In this document: positions 10,314 through 21,826 of the stretch, piece by piece
How the letters are laid out: every line of letters begins with the position of its first letter
Numbering within the stretch: the stretch's first letter is position 1
NCBI GenBank assembly: GCA_014529385.2
Contig: CM043960.1
Location: 119,854,543-119,918,542, forward strand
Reading direction: 5' to 3'
Origin: Adiantum capillus-veneris
Lineage: Eukaryota > Streptophyta > Polypodiopsida > Polypodiales > Pteridaceae
Length of the DNA stretch: 64,000 bases
Made by a program: the position numbers and the translations under genes
Notes under the pieces: generated by a model
Seen by the model: only the letters and a program-made list of their open reading frames with translations
The model's database searches: none
Told to the model about the DNA's origin: nothing

Positions 10314-11499
10314 TTGATTGCTTCTTCCCTATCCAGTTGGAGTCTCTCCAGATCCAAGATGTGGTTTCGGAGGTTTACAATCGGATGATGTGTCTGGCTA
10401 GCCAAAACTCGTAAGCTGGCTATATGTACGTACCTCAATGGGTAGAATTGCCTCCTTCCCAGAAACTAGATGGAAAGGGGTGAAATCTAGTGATGTTCGG
10501 AATGTTGTTCTGTAATCCCAAAGAGCTACCATGAGATGTTTATCCCAGTCCCCTGTGTGATTGTTCACCTGTTTTGTGATGATTTTGCAAATCATTCCAT
10601 TTACCTTCTCTACCAGACCATTGCATTGTGGATAGTATGGTGTGGAATGCCGACGTGTGATGCCTAACTTCTTCATTAGTTCTCCCACCAAATCACCTCT
10701 GAATCCTGGTCCTCTATCTGATATTATCTCAAGAGGAGTGCCAAAACGGCAAACGATATGCTAAAAAATGAACTTTGCCACTTCTTGGGCTGTAATGCGG
10801 GTGGTGGCCGTTGCTTCTGCCCATCGAGTCATGTAATCTACACCCACTATGATGTACAGTTTACCTGATTGGGCCCTTGGTAAAGGACCGATTGCATCTA
10901 TTCCCCATTTCTCAAAAGGACCATATGAGATGATAGGGGTTTGTGGCTCGTAGGTTAACGTGCGATCACTGGCCACTTGACAAGCCTTGCATGTTTTACA
11001 CCAATGGTGTACATCCCTGTTCAAACTAGGCCAAAAGTATCGTGCCTGTAGAATCTTCCTACTGGTGATATCTAGAGCAAAATGACCGCCACAGACCCCA
11101 TCATGGCAACTTGAAATTACCTCTGTGATTTCACTGGAGGTTGGCACCCGCCTGAGAATTTGATCTTTGCCCTTACAATACAAGTGGTCGTCTATAAGGC
11201 GGTACCTAGTAGCCTTCCTTACCAGCCACTGTTTTTGGCCTTTGGTGTGTCCTGCTGGACATTCTCCTGTATCTAGAAAACCAATGATATCAGGCATAGC
11301 ATCACTACCTTGGAAGAGGGGTAGCTTTAATTTGATCGCCCCTACGGGAACGTCTTGTAATCTTTCTTTAGCTAGAGCATCTGCCTCTTCATTTTCTGCT
11401 CTGGGGACATGGAATACTTTTGCTGTTTCAAACTTCTTTAGAAGGTCCTTAACTTGGCGAAGTTGACCAAGTAAAACCTGATTTCTACAATCCCAGGTG
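10314..11499 (-). pseudogene. Gypsy A pol remnant: RNase H tail and integrase
   Basis: On the minus strand the frame begins inside the archaeal-type RNase H ('FHVPRAENEEADALAKERLQ', about 11430-11370). It passes to the integrase zinc site (H-x-H...CKTCKAC, about 11120-10980), then the catalytic core with 'WGIDAIGPLP', 'ISDRGPGF' and 'GLVEKVNGM' carrying the D, D and E residues. A stop near 10758 divides the integrase. The coding text ends at about 10314, where LTR-like sequence begins, so the integrase C-terminus and 3' leader were deleted. It is closely similar to 53.7-54.8 kb of the plus-strand gypsy A copy. The 5' side is cut at 11499, exactly against a CACTA end relic. Confidence 0.9.
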
Positions 11500-11525
11500 A
11501 CAAGTGCACATAACCTCTTGTAGTG
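11500..11525 (+). other. 26-bp relic of a CACTA right end
   Basis: The string ending 'aacctcttgtagtg' is identical to the last 26 bp of the CACTA element that ends at 26242, and is followed by the same flank (gttgaaaaatgg...). The rest of the element is absent; gypsy A sequence abuts directly. Confidence 0.8.
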
Positions 11526-11627
11526 GTTGAAAAATGGATCTTGAATTTATTTATTTTAGATTGAATAGGAAAAGGGTCCCTTTTATTGGTGAGCTTGAAT
11601 GCACTCGATATACAGAATCTATTTATA

Positions 11628-11668
<41 letters not shown>

Positions 11669-12369
11669 AAGTAAAACTAGCTATAGCCAACGGATGAGCA
11701 GAGATAAGAGATCGAGCAAGTTTCTTTGACACTGATTGATCACAAGGAGCTTTAATCCGATTCCTATATAAGAAAACTAGAGCAAGATAGTAGAAAGGTT
11801 CAATTTTCCTAGTTAGAAATAGCTAAATGATGCTTCTCAATCTAAGAACTTTGTTTGCTAGATAACTGAGGCTTTACATAATTAATTTGACATGCTAACT
11901 AAGAATCCTACATTTTTGTCGTATAGTAATCCTAATCCTATAATTTTGTTATGTAGAAATTATACTCATCATACATGCTTCTCTGAAATAAAAATCCATT
12001 GATTGAAAGATGTAAAGGAATCTTTGAAGTACATATGTCCCCTCGTCCTTCTCCTCTCCTCTTCTTCCATCATTTAGTAACAACCCCCCTCCCCTGCCAC
12101 CTTGTTTTTGGCATACATCAACCAAAGGACCATTGAGAAAGGCACCTTTGATCTCCAACAACCATGGGTAGGGATCTCCTTGTGAATTCTCTTATCTTAT
12201 ATGCCCATGCTTTGCATAAGGCCTACAAGGTCCTTTTGAAAGTTTATGGGGATAGACAAAAGAACCATTCATATTGAATTGACATAATGATTGTATTAGA
12301 TTTTGAGATGAGATGGAGGATTACATGATTTGCACAATGACCATCTACAGACTCAAAAAAGGAAGGTGG
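11526..12369. repeat. Flank duplicated at 26243-26761
   Basis: This AT-rich segment is the same as the sequence to the right of the CACTA element at 26.2 kb, apart from about 290 bp (about 11825-12110) missing there. It includes a 37-nt poly-C run (11631-11667). On the minus strand at about 12160-12110 the text 'LEIKGAFLNGPLVDV' resembles a Copia RT motif (D-V-K-x-A-F-L-N-G), so part is an older Copia remnant. It runs straight into the truncated gypsy B reverse transcriptase. Confidence 0.75.
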
Positions 12370-14945
12370 CATCAAATGATCCTATTGGTGCAAAATAAAG
12401 ATGGCACATATCATATGTGTGTCGACTATAAAGCACTAAATAGGATCACTATCAAGAATAGGTTTCCCGTTCCATGGGTAGAAGGCCTATCCGATAAGCT
12501 ACAAGGGTTGACCTACTTCAGTAGGATTGACCTAAAAAGTGGCTACCATCAAATATAAGGATAGTTGATCAAGACATTGTAAAGACCGCATTTCACACTA
12601 CGTTTGGTTTTTACGAATACATTGTCATGACTTTTTGCTTGAGCAATGCACCAACCACATTTAACCGCTTGATGGAGAAGCTATTCAGGCCTCATCGAAC
12701 CTTTACTGGAGTGTTCTTTGATGATATAATCATCTATTGTAATTCACTAGACGACACAAGCAACATCTCCAGGTAATATTTCAGGTCTTATGAGAGAATA
12801 AGATTTATATTAATTGAAAGAAAAGTGAGTTTTTCTTACAAGAGATTCAGTATTTAGGTCACATTATCTCTCAAGATGGCATCCAAATGGATCCACCAAA
12901 ACTAGAGGTAATAAAAGAATGGTCTAATCCAAGGAATCTACATGAACTAAGAAGCTTTATAGGTATATGTGCATATTATAGACGCTTCATAGAAAAGTTC
13001 TCACAAATCGTGAGACCATTACATGACCTAACAAAGAAAAATGTTAGGTATACATGGTCTACCAAGGAGAACAATGCTTTCAAAAAGCTTAAAGAAAAGC
13101 TTATCTCTCAACCTGTGCTTACACTGCCGGATCTCTCAACGCCATTTGAGGTCCAACGTGATGCTTATGGTGATTGCCTTGGAGCCAAGAAGGGTACGCC
13201 ATAGCCTATGAAAGTTGAAGGCTCGACTCTATTGAGCAAGCTCTAGGCATATATGAAAAGGAACTCCTCGCAGTTCTACATGCGTTAGACTCGTGGAAGC
13301 ACTATTTATTGGGGACTCCTTTCAGTTTGTGGACGGATCATCAAAGCCTTAAGTACTTCATGATGCAGACCAAGCTCTCCGACAAACAAATGAGGTGGGA
13401 AAATTTCCTTTTGCAATTTTATTTTCATTTTGCTCACATTGCTAGCCAACATAAAGCCGATGCACTCTCAAGACGGCCGAGAGTGACTGCGGTTTCCATA
13501 GCAACTCACAATGATCTATCTTCTATGATAGATGAGTACTCTATTGATTCCGATTTTAGAGATGTGATTTCAGCCCTCGCACTAGGGAAGAAAGAGGAAC
13601 CATTTACCTTACAAGATGCTATTTTCTCTATGTCAATAGACTATGCGTTACTAACTCACTACATGAGAAAGTAATGTATGAATCTCATGCTCCTCCTTAT
13701 GCGAGACATAAGGGATTTAGTCTACCCTAAAAGGGATAGAAATATATTTCTATTGGCCTGCCATGAAAGCAAACACACAAGAGTATGTTTCTAAATGTGT
13801 GGTATGCCAAAAGACGAAGTTTGATAGAGGGAAGCAACCTGGATTGCTTCAACCATTGCCAATACCTAATTCACCATGGTAGAGCATATCCATGGATTTT
13901 ATCTTTGGATTGCCTAAGTCTATCCATGGGAATATGGGAATATGGACGATAGTAGACAAGTTCAGCAAACAAGCTCATTTTATACCTATCAAAAAGACTA
14001 TCAAAGCCCATCAAATGGCAACCCTCTTCATATCACAAATCTTCAAGTACCATGGCTTGCCAATGTCCAGAGTGTCGGATAGAGATCCTAGAATGACCAA
14101 TAATTTTTGGAAGGGTCTCTCTGAGAATTTAGGACAAGGCTAAACTTCTCTTCGGCCTACCACCCTCAAACGGATGGCCAAAGTGAAATATCTAGCCTAA
14201 CAATTCTTGATCTACTAAAAGCCTACGTAATGGAAGTAGATCAAAGGTCCCAATGGGAGAAGTACTTACCGTTAGTGGAGTATGCTTACAATAACACTAT
14301 ACATACCTCCATGGGAAAAGCATCTTTTGAGGTAGTTGAGGTAAGATCTAAAAGTCCCCTGCTACTTAAGGTACAGGGAAGATCTTCGCTAATGCAGATG
14401 AGTATAGCCGAGACCTACAAGAATCTTTCCAGAAGATTAAGGATGCTATCTCTATCTCACAGCAAAGGTAAAAGGCTGTTGTTAATAAGCACAGAAGAGC
14501 TCAAGGCTTTAAAAAAATTATTGGGTCTTACTTCAATTTCCCAAGGCTCGATTAAGGCACACAACAGGCAAGAATCCTATAGAACACCAAAAGTACTATG
14601 CTAAATTAGCAAAAAGGTACTATGGTCCCTTCCAGATTCTTAGACCAATCAACGAGATGGCCTATCAACTCAAGGTGCCCAGTCATTGGCTCATACACAA
14701 TGCTTTCCATGTGAGCCTACTAAAGCCTTACAAAGGAGAGCCACCTCAAGAACCAATTATTGAAGACCCACCGGAGATCGAGGACCAAGAAGAGGTGATG
14801 TAGCCCGAGTCCATTCTCTGACATGAAGACAAGGTACTAAGAGGTGGTAAGATTATCGACGCTATCTTATTAAGTTTAAGAACTATCCTTTTGAAGATGC
14901 TAGATGGATGCAAGCTGGCATAACCTTGTCAATGCTTACAATGCT
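12370..14945 (+). pseudogene. Gypsy B (chromodomain) polyprotein remnant, copy 1
   Basis: The remnant starts in mid reverse transcriptase ('LVQNKDGTYHMCVDYKALN', '[14 protein letters not shown]'). It continues through the RT thumb/connection and RNase H ('FSLWTDHQSLKYF', 'HKADALSRRP' at about 13330-13480) and integrase ('MDFIFGLP', 'VSDRDPRM', then G-Q-S-E at about 13890-14190). Near 14700 comes the family's '[17 protein letters not shown]' block and near 14820-14920 a chromodomain ('[17 protein letters not shown]') reached by a frame change. Gag, protease and N-terminal RT are missing. Many stops and frameshifts break the frame. A chromodomain after integrase defines the chromovirus branch of Ty3/gypsy, where it is thought to steer insertion into chromatin. 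The truncation point is shared with the copy at 26.76 kb. Confidence 0.9.
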
Positions 14946-15313
14946 TCCCTAGAGTAAGCAAATGTAAAAATGTTTAAAATGAACAAAGTTTTTGTCTTAT
15001 AAGACTCTTTTTTTCTTTATTGTGCACAAATGTTAAAATGTATGCATGCTTAGGATCAAGTTTGCGTGGAGACAACGTCTTCCAGACACCAAATAGCGCT
15101 TGTCACTCTACTATGGAAGATTGATAAGACTAATGCGCAGACATGCTTGCGGCAGCTTAGGCTCTCAAGCGCCCAATGTATTAGTCATCCATTCCGGAAC
15201 GATGTCGTAGGGTAAAATAGGGATCCTCTACCTGCTAGAAAAAGGACTAATGACTAGGCTTTATCTTCTCTACCTCATAGTCGAGGATGACTATGATTTC
15301 AAGAGAGAGGTAA
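14946..15313 (+). other. Gypsy B 3' leader with polypurine tract
   Basis: Non-coding sequence between chromodomain and LTR. It ends in a purine-rich 'caagagagagg' followed by taa and the LTR start, the expected position of the plus-strand primer. Confidence 0.65.
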
Positions 15314-16869
15314 TGTCATAATAACTAATAATCTAATTTTCCTAAATGATTTTCTCATGTTAAACTGATCATTTAGTATGGGGAAGTGCCAAGGGAGAAA
15401 AAGCTAGAATATTTTTTAGGCTGGCAGACCGGTCACAGTAGGGATCCAAAGGAGTGAAAATAGGGATCCAAAGAAGGGGCATGCAAAAGAGAAAAGTGCA
15501 ACAATGGGCTTCAAAGATCCTAAGGTTCATCCCATTAAGACTTCCAAAAATCTTAGGTTCCAAAATCAAATGAAATGTTTAATGGTCAAACTCTAGGTAA
15601 TTTGGATGCTTGTGGGAAGACTCAAAAGTCTCTCCACATGGCTATCAAGGAGGGGACGAGCCTTATATGTAGGGGATGAGAGAGAACCACACACACACAC
15701 ACACTCTTGCAAGCTCCCTTTACACAAAGGGCATAGTGGACACATGTCAGCTCACTAGCCCAGTTGCCCCCAAGGTGCATTCAAATCCTATTGGATGGCC
15801 ATATAGGTGGACCAATGAGAATTAGGCTAGAGTAAACTAGTTTAATTTATTTTAAACAATTGATAAAGAACCAATAGAAACTAAGCTCTAGAAGACTATT
15901 GGATAGTCTCCCAAGGGGTCCAATGACCATTCAACATCCCAATGGCTTTTTGCCTGATTCATATTGGCTAGAAGGCTAAGAGGTCCAATGAGAGTTTAAT
16001 TGCATTATTTAAATACCTAAAGCTCTCACAAAAGGGAAAGGGGGACACATGTCACAAGGCTATCACTTATGCTTCTTAATTGTCATTGGCTAAGCTTTGT
16101 AGGGGACAATAGGATGCCAACATGAGTAAAAAGCAAGAGGGGTTGACAAGGCATTAGCACACACACACTCACACAACCTCATGTGTAAAGAAAAGAAGAC
16201 TATCTCTCCTTCTCAAGCTTTAATGGAAAGCTCATCATCTACTCCAAGCTTGTGAGAAGGGAGGCCTACACCAACAACTCTTGTCTTTGTGATGCAGATC
16301 CAACCAAGAGCCAAGATGCAATGCATGCCCATCTCCTCTACCATGCTAATTACTAAGCTATGCTAAGCTGTTATGAGTGATACATACTTCTTTCTCATAA
16401 GAATACTCCTTCTTCCTCTCGATCTACTCTTATACCCCACTAGCTCTCACCATCTTCAAAGGTGTGTGAGGTCTTGGGTCTGAGATCGTGAGGGAATTGA
16501 TGTTGTGTTTTCAAGTGTAATCTTGGTGCTTGAAGCTTCCATCTTCATTGCACTAGCAATTTATTGAGGAACACAAAGTATTGTATTGTAAAATGTCTCC
16601 CTTGATGGGGGAAACCTATAATACAAAGCCTTTTGGAGGGGGACCGCCGACTCCATGCAAATCCGGTCCTCAATTGTCGTCAATAGCTTAATTTCTCTCT
16701 CTTTTTGAAGTATTGTTCATGCCTATCTAACTAGGTGTTATTCTTTTGTTGCTCTCACGATCCAAGCACTCTTGCTATGCTCATTAGGAATCTATTCTAA
16801 TGAAATTCTCACTATGTCTAGGTTATTTTCCACTTATACACACAAGTTACTAGACCATTAAATGTTGCA
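15314..16869 (+). mobile_element. Gypsy B 3' LTR, copy 1 (1556 bp)
   Basis: It starts TGTCATAATAAC, directly after the polypurine tract, and ends ...CATTAAATGTTGCA. The same LTR is present in minus orientation at 28827-30519 and 44975-46539. It has a CA run near 15690 and TC-rich text. It has no matching 5' LTR in this window because the element is 5'-truncated. Confidence 0.85.
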
Positions 16870-17055
16870 AGATTTTGCCCATTTGATGAAACGATTTGCT
16901 TGGGCTTGTCCCATCGTACTTTTGACTTGCTAAAGATGACGACTCTTGGCATCTTTTGTGAGGCTTTTTCACTTTTGATGAAATCATTTGCTTGGGCTTG
17001 TCCCATGATTATTTTTGACTTGCTAAAGATGTACAATCTTGGCATTCTTAGTACT
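16870..17055. repeat. Two-copy tandem repeat, 92-bp period
   Basis: The block 'tgggcttgtcccat' occurs at 16901 and 16993 within matching text (ttgatgaaa...atttgcttgggcttg...gacttgctaaagatg). It lies immediately outside the gypsy B LTR end. Confidence 0.85.
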
Positions 17056-17063
17056 CTTCAAAA

Positions 17064-17300
17064 TCAATGAAGCATTGTTATATCAAAATGCAGGTTGCCT
17101 AGTAGAACCGAGATATATCTACCCTTGCTTTGAATACTATTTCGTTGTGAAATTGGATCATGATCTATAGTTATTGGAGTTACAACCCCAACATGACAAT
17201 TAATAACCTTGGAATCACCCACATTGGCACTATACACACTCGCACCATCAATATCTATGGTTGTCAATGCAATTGAATCACCAATGTCGAGCTCTGCACA
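17064..17300 (-). pseudogene. PP2C-type protein phosphatase fragment
   Basis: The minus-strand frame reads through 'GDSIALTTIDIDGASVYSAN', 'VGDSKVINC' and 'TIDHDPISQRNSIQSKG'. These follow the PP2C core: the GSTA-x-x strand, the (A)NVGDSR metal-site motif, and the DH-x-P...E-x-x-R-I/K-x-x-G block. PP2C enzymes are Mn/Mg-dependent Ser/Thr phosphatases active in signalling. Here the first motif has Asp for Gly (GDSIA) and the usual Glu-Glu before the last helix is absent. The remainder of the roughly 250-residue catalytic domain is missing, including the N-terminal E/DGHGG motif. This is a single exon or a captured gene piece. No other exon was found within 1 kb. Confidence 0.6.
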
Positions 17301-18082
17301 CTGATGTAGAATTGCTCCATCAATATATAAATTATCTATAATTGCTAAGGAAGGGTCTATATATATTCGAAATTCTAGCTGGCCAAAAAGGAAAGAGATG
17401 GTTGGGCTTTACCTCACAGACACCATAGCACCTCTCACATTTGCAAAGATTGTACCAGGAAGCTCTAAAATTAGAAGGCTGCAACACCCTTCGAAGAGAG
17501 TTTTACTCTTCTAGAGAAGAACTAGCCTATATGGTACCCTTCAGAAAAATTGTAGAAAATTTAAAAAATAGTTGTATGCTCTTCCTATTTGTGTAGAAAG
17601 AAAAGGGGAATGCCCTTCTTAATGAAAATGGGAGTCACAACTTCAAATTGTAACGCTAACCACCATTTCAAAATGCTAAAGAAGAGGTTGGCCAAGGAGA
17701 AAACGCGTAGGATGAGAGAGGGGGCAAGAAGTATATGCGCAAGGTAGAGTTGATAGTGTAGATTGAGTAGGCTAAGAATTGTCTCTCTTTACTGCACCTA
17801 AGCTATCCTAACAGTTGTGATGATCAACTAAGAGTCTAATAGATAAGAGGCCCAACATAAGATTAACGAGTCCTATTTACAGGTGTCACCACTAAGGTTC
17901 TGACTAAATGTTCCGCTAGCGTACAATATGAAACTACTGTCACACCTTCATACAAAACTATTCTCACTGTTCACAAAAAGGGAAGGCCTCCCATGTTAGC
18001 ATAGCTATTCGAGAATATTATATGTAAGTTATTAATGGCAAGGCACCTCAAAATCAACATTATAGGGATTGACCTAGACAAG
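17301..18082. other. Intergenic, AT-rich
   Basis: No domain-bearing frame was found. It contains the region 3' of the small secreted-protein gene (minus strand). AT-rich text with ATTAATAAC and ATATAATATT strings at about 18010-18040 could hold its poly(A) signal. Confidence 0.4.
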
Positions 18083-18451
18083 TTATAATTGTACAAAGCT
18101 GTCTTGGAGATTGGTGCCGGGGTAACCGCTGAGGACGCACCCGGAGATGACGTCGTTGAGGATTTCCTGGTACGACACAGGTCCGTCGTAGCCGTTGCGG
18201 ATCTGTACGCGGCAGGTGGCCATGTCAGTCTGGAAGGCTGTGTGGGCCTGCACAACTACGTCGCTGCTATCGTCGCGGGAGAATTGGTTGCTTATTAGAT
18301 TTTGGCAGTCTTCGAGGAGCGGGCTGTCGCCCCCATCGCAGGTCACGTCCGCCATCGCCTGCCACTGAAGATCGCCAAACCACAGTAGTATCACCGTCAT
18401 CAGCGTTACCGCCTGCACAGTAATGAGGTGCTGCGCCTTCATTGCCGCCAT
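18083..18451 (-). CDS. Small secreted cysteine-containing protein (122 aa)
   Basis: This is the best host-gene candidate in the window. The start lies in a strong plant context (aaaATGGCGG). Residues 10-26 are hydrophobic after a short basic end, and 'AMA' at 32-34 gives a likely signal-peptidase site, leaving a mature protein of about 88 residues with four cysteines (38, 49, 80, 105). The pattern C-10-C-30-C-24-C, with 'SPLLEDC', 'ATCRVQIRN' and 'ILNDVISGCVLSG', recalls the layout of small apoplastic effector-like folds such as Hce2/Ecp2. That is inference, not a proven homology, and the function is unknown. The ORF is GC-richer than its flanks, intact and not part of any mobile element. A TATA-like box and a GA-rich 5' leader lie upstream. 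It probably acts in the cell wall or apoplast. Confidence 0.6.
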   Translation of the reverse strand: MAAMKAQHLITVQAVTLMTVILLWFGDLQWQAMADVTCDGGDSPLLEDCQNLISNQFSRDDSSDVVVQAHTAFQTDMATCRVQIRNGYDGPVSYQEILNDVISGCVLSGYPGTNLQDSFVQL

Positions 18452-18587
18452 TTTAATGGCTCTGCACCTATCTTTGTGATTTTTCTTGAAGACTAGCTGC
18501 TGCTGCTGCGCTAAATCTACTGCTGTATGATGCTGCTGTCAAAATTCTCTTCTACTTCTTCTTCGTCTTTCTCTCACTCTCTCGTTC

Positions 18588-18596
18588 TCTTATAAC
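18588..18596 (-). promoter_or_regulatory. Possible TATA box of the secreted-protein gene
   Basis: On the minus strand TTATAAGAG lies about 140 bp before the ATG. Between them is a purine-rich leader (gagagtgagagaaagacg...) as often seen in plant 5' UTRs. Transcription would start near 18555-18565. Confidence 0.4.
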
Positions 18597-18855
18597 AATC
18601 CTTGGTGAGAAGATCTATGAAGAGGACCTTCCAACGAACCAACAGAAAGAAATCTCTTGCAATTTTTTTGGCGATAGAAAACTATAATTCTGTCCAAGTT
18701 TGCCGGTTGTATGGAGGCAAGCTTAATCAAGATCTGTAATATTCAACTCATCTAAACCCATTGCCCCACCGCTTTAAGCTACACATTTGCCTTAGCTTAT
18801 AACAATTATGCCACTTGAAAATTCAATAATGCCCTAGGAAAAGGAAAAACGTTGC
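18597..18855. other. Upstream region of the secreted-protein gene / LINE tail
   Basis: The stretch holds the presumed upstream promoter of the minus-strand gene, and towards 18855 the likely 3' end of the L1-like element. No coding frame is visible. Confidence 0.35.
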
Positions 18856-20250
18856 CTAAAACCAAAGGAGAATAGTGACAATCGCACAAATATAGCTCAA
18901 ATCCCATAATATTCCGCATTGAAAAGCTATGTCTTTAATTATCGAGCTCCTCAGATAGTAGAGGTTGGCTTCGCTGATTTTTGTTTTCAACACTTGTAGA
19001 GTGAAATTCACAAACAGCGCTTTCAGGCTTGTAGCCTGGTAAGCCACATTAAACACATGACTGTTTCTCAATTTCCAGATAATCCATAGAAATTCAGCCC
19101 TAGTTCGGTTCCAATAGCAGGACAAAATGCCTATAGAGTCTCCTAGTAGAGCAGTTGCCTCCAAGAGACTGATTTTTTGAGAACAAAATTTATAGGAGAC
19201 AAAATAATAGCAGACTGTGGACAACTTAAAAATAAATGAAATAAGTTCTACATTGCATCTGAGATAGATCCCCATGGATATCCCTGCATTGAGGCTTCTC
19301 TCCCCAATCCATAAGGCTTTGTGGAGTATAAGCCAAAGGAGGACCGATTTCTTGGGTTGTATTGACGTGTCCCACAGCTTCTTGAATTTGAACATCAACT
19401 GCTTCCTGTCCAGGCTGATGTTCCACTGTCTGTTCAATGTGCTATGCAATGAGAGAGTGATGTCTCCGAGATTCAATTGCGGGCCGTGTTGGAGTTTCAA
19501 CCCACCTTTCCATCCAAAGGCACTGAGTGGGACACATTCTTTAAGTGAGAGCTTCCATAGCTCTGAACTAGGTAAAACCTCAAGTCTGGATAAAATGAGC
19601 ATGAGTTCCCATGGTTGAAGGGAAAACTGGAGAAGAAGTTTCTCAACCGAGTTCCACCTGTGTAGTTTCCCATTCCAAAGAACTCCACAAGTGGTGATTT
19701 CTTTGTCTTGACATCGAAGTGCCGTCCTTCTCTGATTATTGGCGATAGGGGTTAGAGGGGAGAGAGGCCACCAAATGGAGTCGAATTGCCGGACAACATT
19801 AGACCTGTTGTTAGACAAGAAGACTCACAGATTAACCCTTGCCCTATTCCACGCACCCCAAAACGATGCAAGCAGGTGTGACCCTTTAGCCTAGATGGGG
19901 AATGGCCCAAAAAAATAGTGATCTAGCTCATTTTTGCCAAGGCTTCCAGTTGGCTAGAGTGAAGCTATTTATTTTTCTGAACAGGAGGAGACCCATTCTT
20001 GGCTAGTATCCTCAAGAGCACGGACGAGGAGTTTGACTGCTATTTTATATGCCCACTTATTGATATCTTTTAATCCTAGATCCCCTTTTACTACTGGAAG
20101 ACAACAAATATCCCACCGCGAACTTTGGCTGCAGCTTCCTTAAGAGTTGGCTGGTAGTATTGCTTGGATAGTCATGTTGATGGTCTTAAAGTCCTCGCTA
20201 CCATATTTGACAATGTAGCATGGTAGAAGCGTAGATACTTAGTCAGTGGT
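18856..20250 (-). pseudogene. L1-like LINE remnant: RT C-terminus and zinc-binding domain
   Basis: A 320-residue open frame (19818-18856) carries the tail of a plant non-LTR polyprotein. It has 'LWDTSIQPKKSVLLWLILHK', 'WIGERSLNAGIS', a degenerate cysteine region where the zf-RVT domain sits, and 'IIWKLRNSHVFN'. Further upstream on the same strand, broken frames near 20250-19990 add 'LPCYIVKYGSEDFKTINMTI', 'WDICCLPVVKGDLGLKDINK' and 'WAYKIAVKLLVRALED', the linker after the RT thumb. The endonuclease and RT core are absent, as in a 5'-truncated copy, although the left limit is vague. The zinc-site cysteines are largely replaced, so it is dead. Confidence 0.8.
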
Positions 20251-20712
20251 TTGAAAAGCTCGAGCTATGCTCTAAATTTGTCTATTTGAGTATAACTTTC
20301 CCTTTTTCCTTTCTGGTGATCATCATCCATAGCTGCTGGACCTTTGGTGGTTGATCTTGTGGTCCTTCATCGTGCCCTCCTTTCTTAGTCTGGATTTTTG
20401 GTTTATCAAATGGCTAGTTTGATGGACCCTCTATGCCCAAATTGGGCTAAGTGCCTCCTTGCTTAGATCCAGTCCATCGGCTTCCATGAAACTAGAGTCG
20501 AGCTCCTAGGGAAACCCAATACAAGACATGAAGTTGTGGTTGCTTAAAGTAGGAGGAGAACACGAAGTTGTTGTTGATGCCAAAAAAAAAAAGGGCCATG
20601 ACAAAGAGGAGATGGACTATTGTTGTGGATACAACAATAAGGCAAAGTCCTTTTATGTAGGATGAGCCATGTCAATAAAGATTTCGAGGCAATGCATATT
20701 TTGTTAGACTCA

Positions 20713-20783
<71 letters not shown>

Positions 20784-20853
20784 CAATAGCAATAGAGCCA
20801 TGTCAATGAGAGTGGCATCGAGCCGGATTAGCAGTGACTACTCGAGGACGGGA

Positions 20854-20930
<77 letters not shown>

Positions 20931-21018
20931 CACTACAAAAAAAATAATCAATCGTGTGGATTCAACATTAGGGATTCTATTATTCTATAGTTTCTCACAT
21001 TTTCATAGACAGAAGGGT
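20251..21018. repeat. Low-complexity left flank of the CACTA element
   Basis: No gene. It holds an AG run (20717-20781), a 74-nt poly-G run (20856-20929) followed at once by 'tcactacaaaaaaaa', and AT-rich text up to the GTT target duplication. Confidence 0.7.
20856..20929. repeat. Poly-G tract of 74 nt
   Basis: Uninterrupted G run, ending directly before a CACTA-like sequence that has no matching right end in the window. Confidence 0.9.
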
Positions 21019-21149
21019 GTTCACTACAAGAGGTTCTTCATATTAGCGGGGCTAGTAGTGCGACGCTCAAATGTGAAAATCCACGGCATCGCCATTGTCG
21101 TCGCTATGGTCATCACTATGCTTGTCGCTATACTACTTGCTAAATAGCG

Positions 21150-21185
21150 ACGACCATAGCTCCTCTCCCTCTCCCTCTCCCCTCC

Positions 21186-21238
<53 letters not shown>

Positions 21239-21240
21239 AC

Positions 21241-21285
<45 letters not shown>

Positions 21286-21345
21286 AGAGGAAGGAGACCC
21301 AGGTATACTCCTTCCCTCTCCTCCCTCTCATGTTCCCTTCCCTTC

Positions 21346-21407
<62 letters not shown>

Positions 21408-21427
21408 ACACACACACACAATGTGTC

Positions 21428-21474
<47 letters not shown>

Positions 21475-21570
21475 AGAGAATGTACAAACATGCATAAACA
21501 AAAAAACATACACACACACATTGAATGTACAAAAAATGTATACACACATGCATAAACAAAGAATGCATAC

Positions 21571-21629
<59 letters not shown>

Positions 21630-21712
21630 AACATAGAGAGAGAATGAGAATGTAATATAAGGATGCTTTCCAAAAAATAAAAGAGAGAGAGAATGAGAGA
21701 GAGATATATAAA

Positions 21713-21762
<50 letters not shown>

Positions 21763-21790
21763 GGGAGAAAACAAAGAGAGAGAGAGATAA
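21150..21790. repeat. Simple-sequence block inside CACTA
   Basis: In order: TC/CCT-rich text, a 52-nt poly-C run (21187-21238), AC repeats (21241-21281), TC and AC runs (21350-21420), GA (21430-21478), and long GA runs (21573-21624 and 21715-21759). Frames here are low-complexity artefacts. Confidence 0.95.
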
Positions 21791-21826
21791 ATTAAAAAAG
21801 TAGAGAAAATATGAAATGAAATGTTA

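Noticed and set aside
18083-18451. A firm killer-toxin-type (KP4) or named effector assignment
   Set aside because: Four cysteines and short length alone do not fix the fold. Only a general secreted-protein call is supported.
20931-20945. CACTA-like sequence after the poly-G tract as a second transposon end
   Set aside because: No matching right end with the same inner sequence was found in the window; CACTACAAA is short enough to occur by chance.
21024-21774. Frames rich in Cys-Val and Ser-Leu repeats
   Set aside because: Products of AC, TC and C runs inside the CACTA element.
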